Source of the DNA: Leptobrachium leishanense
Lineage: Eukaryota; Chordata; Amphibia; Anura; Megophryidae
Direction of reading: 5' to 3'
DNA length: 64,000 nucleotides
NCBI GenBank assembly: GCA_009667805.1
Contig: CM019068.1
Span: 2,711,218 to 2,775,217 of the forward strand
In this document: positions 63,247-64,000 of the stretch, one piece after another
Position numbering within the stretch: the first letter of the stretch is position 1
Layout: every line of letters begins with the position of its first letter
Program-made: the position numbers and the translations under genes
Notes under the pieces: generated by a model
Seen by the model: only the letters and a program-made list of their open reading frames with translations
What the model was told of the DNA's origin: nothing
Database searches by the model: none

Positions 63247-64000
63247 ATTATTATTATTATTCTTTATTTATAAAGCGCCAGCATATTCCGCAGCGCTGTA
63301 CAATAAGCACAGTATAGACAGGGTTACAATACATTGAACAACATTTGACAAACAGTACAGGAGGAGATGAGGCCCTATTCCCGTAGGAACTCACAATCTG
63401 GGAGGGTTGGGGTTGAAACAGGAGGAGAGGACTGTAAGGTGAGAGTGATTGATGGTTGTGTCAGTGAGTTGGGGGGTCGCTTCCCTAAATAGGAACGTTT
63501 TAAGGGAGCGTTTGAAGGAAGAGAAGTTAGGGGAAAGTCTGACAGTACGAGGGAGAGCGTTCCAGAGAGTGGGGGCTGCGCGTGAGAAATCCTGCAGTCT
63601 ATCATGGGAAGAGGTGATGCGGGGAGAAGCTAGGCGCAGGTCACTGTTTGACCTTAGGGAGCGGGCTGGGGTGTATTTGGTGATTAGTGAGGACCGGTAG
63701 TGGGGAGCTGAGTTAGTGAGGGTTTTGTAGGTAAGGATAAGGATTTTGAACTTAATTCTGCAGTGGATGGGAGCCAGTGAAGGGACTCGCAGAGGGGAGC
63801 GGCAGAGACAGAGCGGCGGGTGAGGTGAATTAGCCTGGCGGAGGCGTTCAGGATGGATTGTAGGGGGAGAGGCGGGACAGAGGGAGCCAGATAAGAGATT
63901 ATTGCAATAGTCGAGTCGGGAGATTACCAGGGCGTGTATGAGTTGTTTTGTGGCGACAGCGGTAAGAAATGGCCGAATTCTGGAAATATTACGCAGTTTG
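63247..64000 (-). mobile_element. L2-type LINE, reverse strand, runs off the window
   Basis: On the minus strand the end is TACAGCGCTGCGGAATATGC, TGGCGC, then an AATAAT tail at 63247-63265. Coding: 63375-63605 is the C-terminal part ([19 protein letters not shown] style, frame uncertain), and near 63900-64000 the RT-like end block ([20 protein letters not shown]) can be read. It resembles 42445-45322. The rest lies beyond the window. Confidence 0.8.

Overview
The window looks like repeat-rich nuclear DNA from a vertebrate, most likely an amphibian and probably a frog. Evidence: several DIRS-type tyrosine-recombinase retrotransposons, a Penelope-like element (PLE) with a GIY-YIG endonuclease, L2-type LINEs, a tRNA-derived SINE, TTAA-targeting MITEs, hAT elements, gamma-type endogenous retroviruses (ERVs) and Ty3/Gypsy elements. 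I find no host gene, tRNA, rRNA or CRISPR. Nearly everything is a mobile element, most often nested in another, and most coding regions are broken. The nesting can be read base by base because related uninterrupted copies lie in the same window.

Layout. 1-2229: 3' part of a Ty3-type element with a 1.0 kb LTR, inserted in a reverse ERV-1 fragment (2230-9638). The LTR of that ERV-1 is split by a second retrovirus-like element (about 3599-9489), which carries a foldback element (7358-8641). 9639-11883: Penelope-like pseudogene (-) and its flank. 11884-13500: a block bounded by inverted repeats, with a 302-bp direct repeat. 13505-25021: DIRS copy A (-), split by a gag-only LTR element (14006-22636, -) that itself holds a second gag-only LTR element (17111-21076, +). 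25371-34870: chromodomain Ty3/Gypsy element (-), interrupted by a non-coding LTR element (26950-31872) and a TTAA MITE (33488-34188). 35585-39960: DIRS copy E (+), split by a 2.05 kb hAT element with an 8-bp target duplication. About 40380-57375: DIRS copy B (-), broken by a TTAA MITE, an L2 LINE (itself hit by a second MITE), a 36-bp L2 scrap, a SINE, a full-length degraded ERV-1 with two LTRs (46110-52322) and a 3.5 kb foldback element (52916-56472). 57376-62905: the most complete DIRS (copy D, -), with gag, RT, RNase H, tyrosine recombinase and inverted terminal repeats. 62906-64000: another DIRS-related piece cut by an L2 LINE (-).

Most notable: (1) the two foldback elements carry hammerhead-ribozyme motifs at or near their symmetry centres, and are flanked by long 14- and 17-bp target duplications. 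This points to Penelope-type, target-primed, non-autonomous retroelements folded head to head. (2) Two nested LTR elements encode only a small zinc-knuckle Gag followed by long repeat-rich proteins, with no pol; the inner one holds perfect 33-nt x10 and 30-nt x12 arrays open in all frames. (3) A non-coding LTR element with near-identical LTRs and a leucine-tRNA-like primer site. These elements must depend on enzymes supplied elsewhere.

Limits: boundaries come from reading by eye. Family names rest on motifs, not searches. Copy letters (A, B, D, E) and names such as ERV-1 are labels for this window only.
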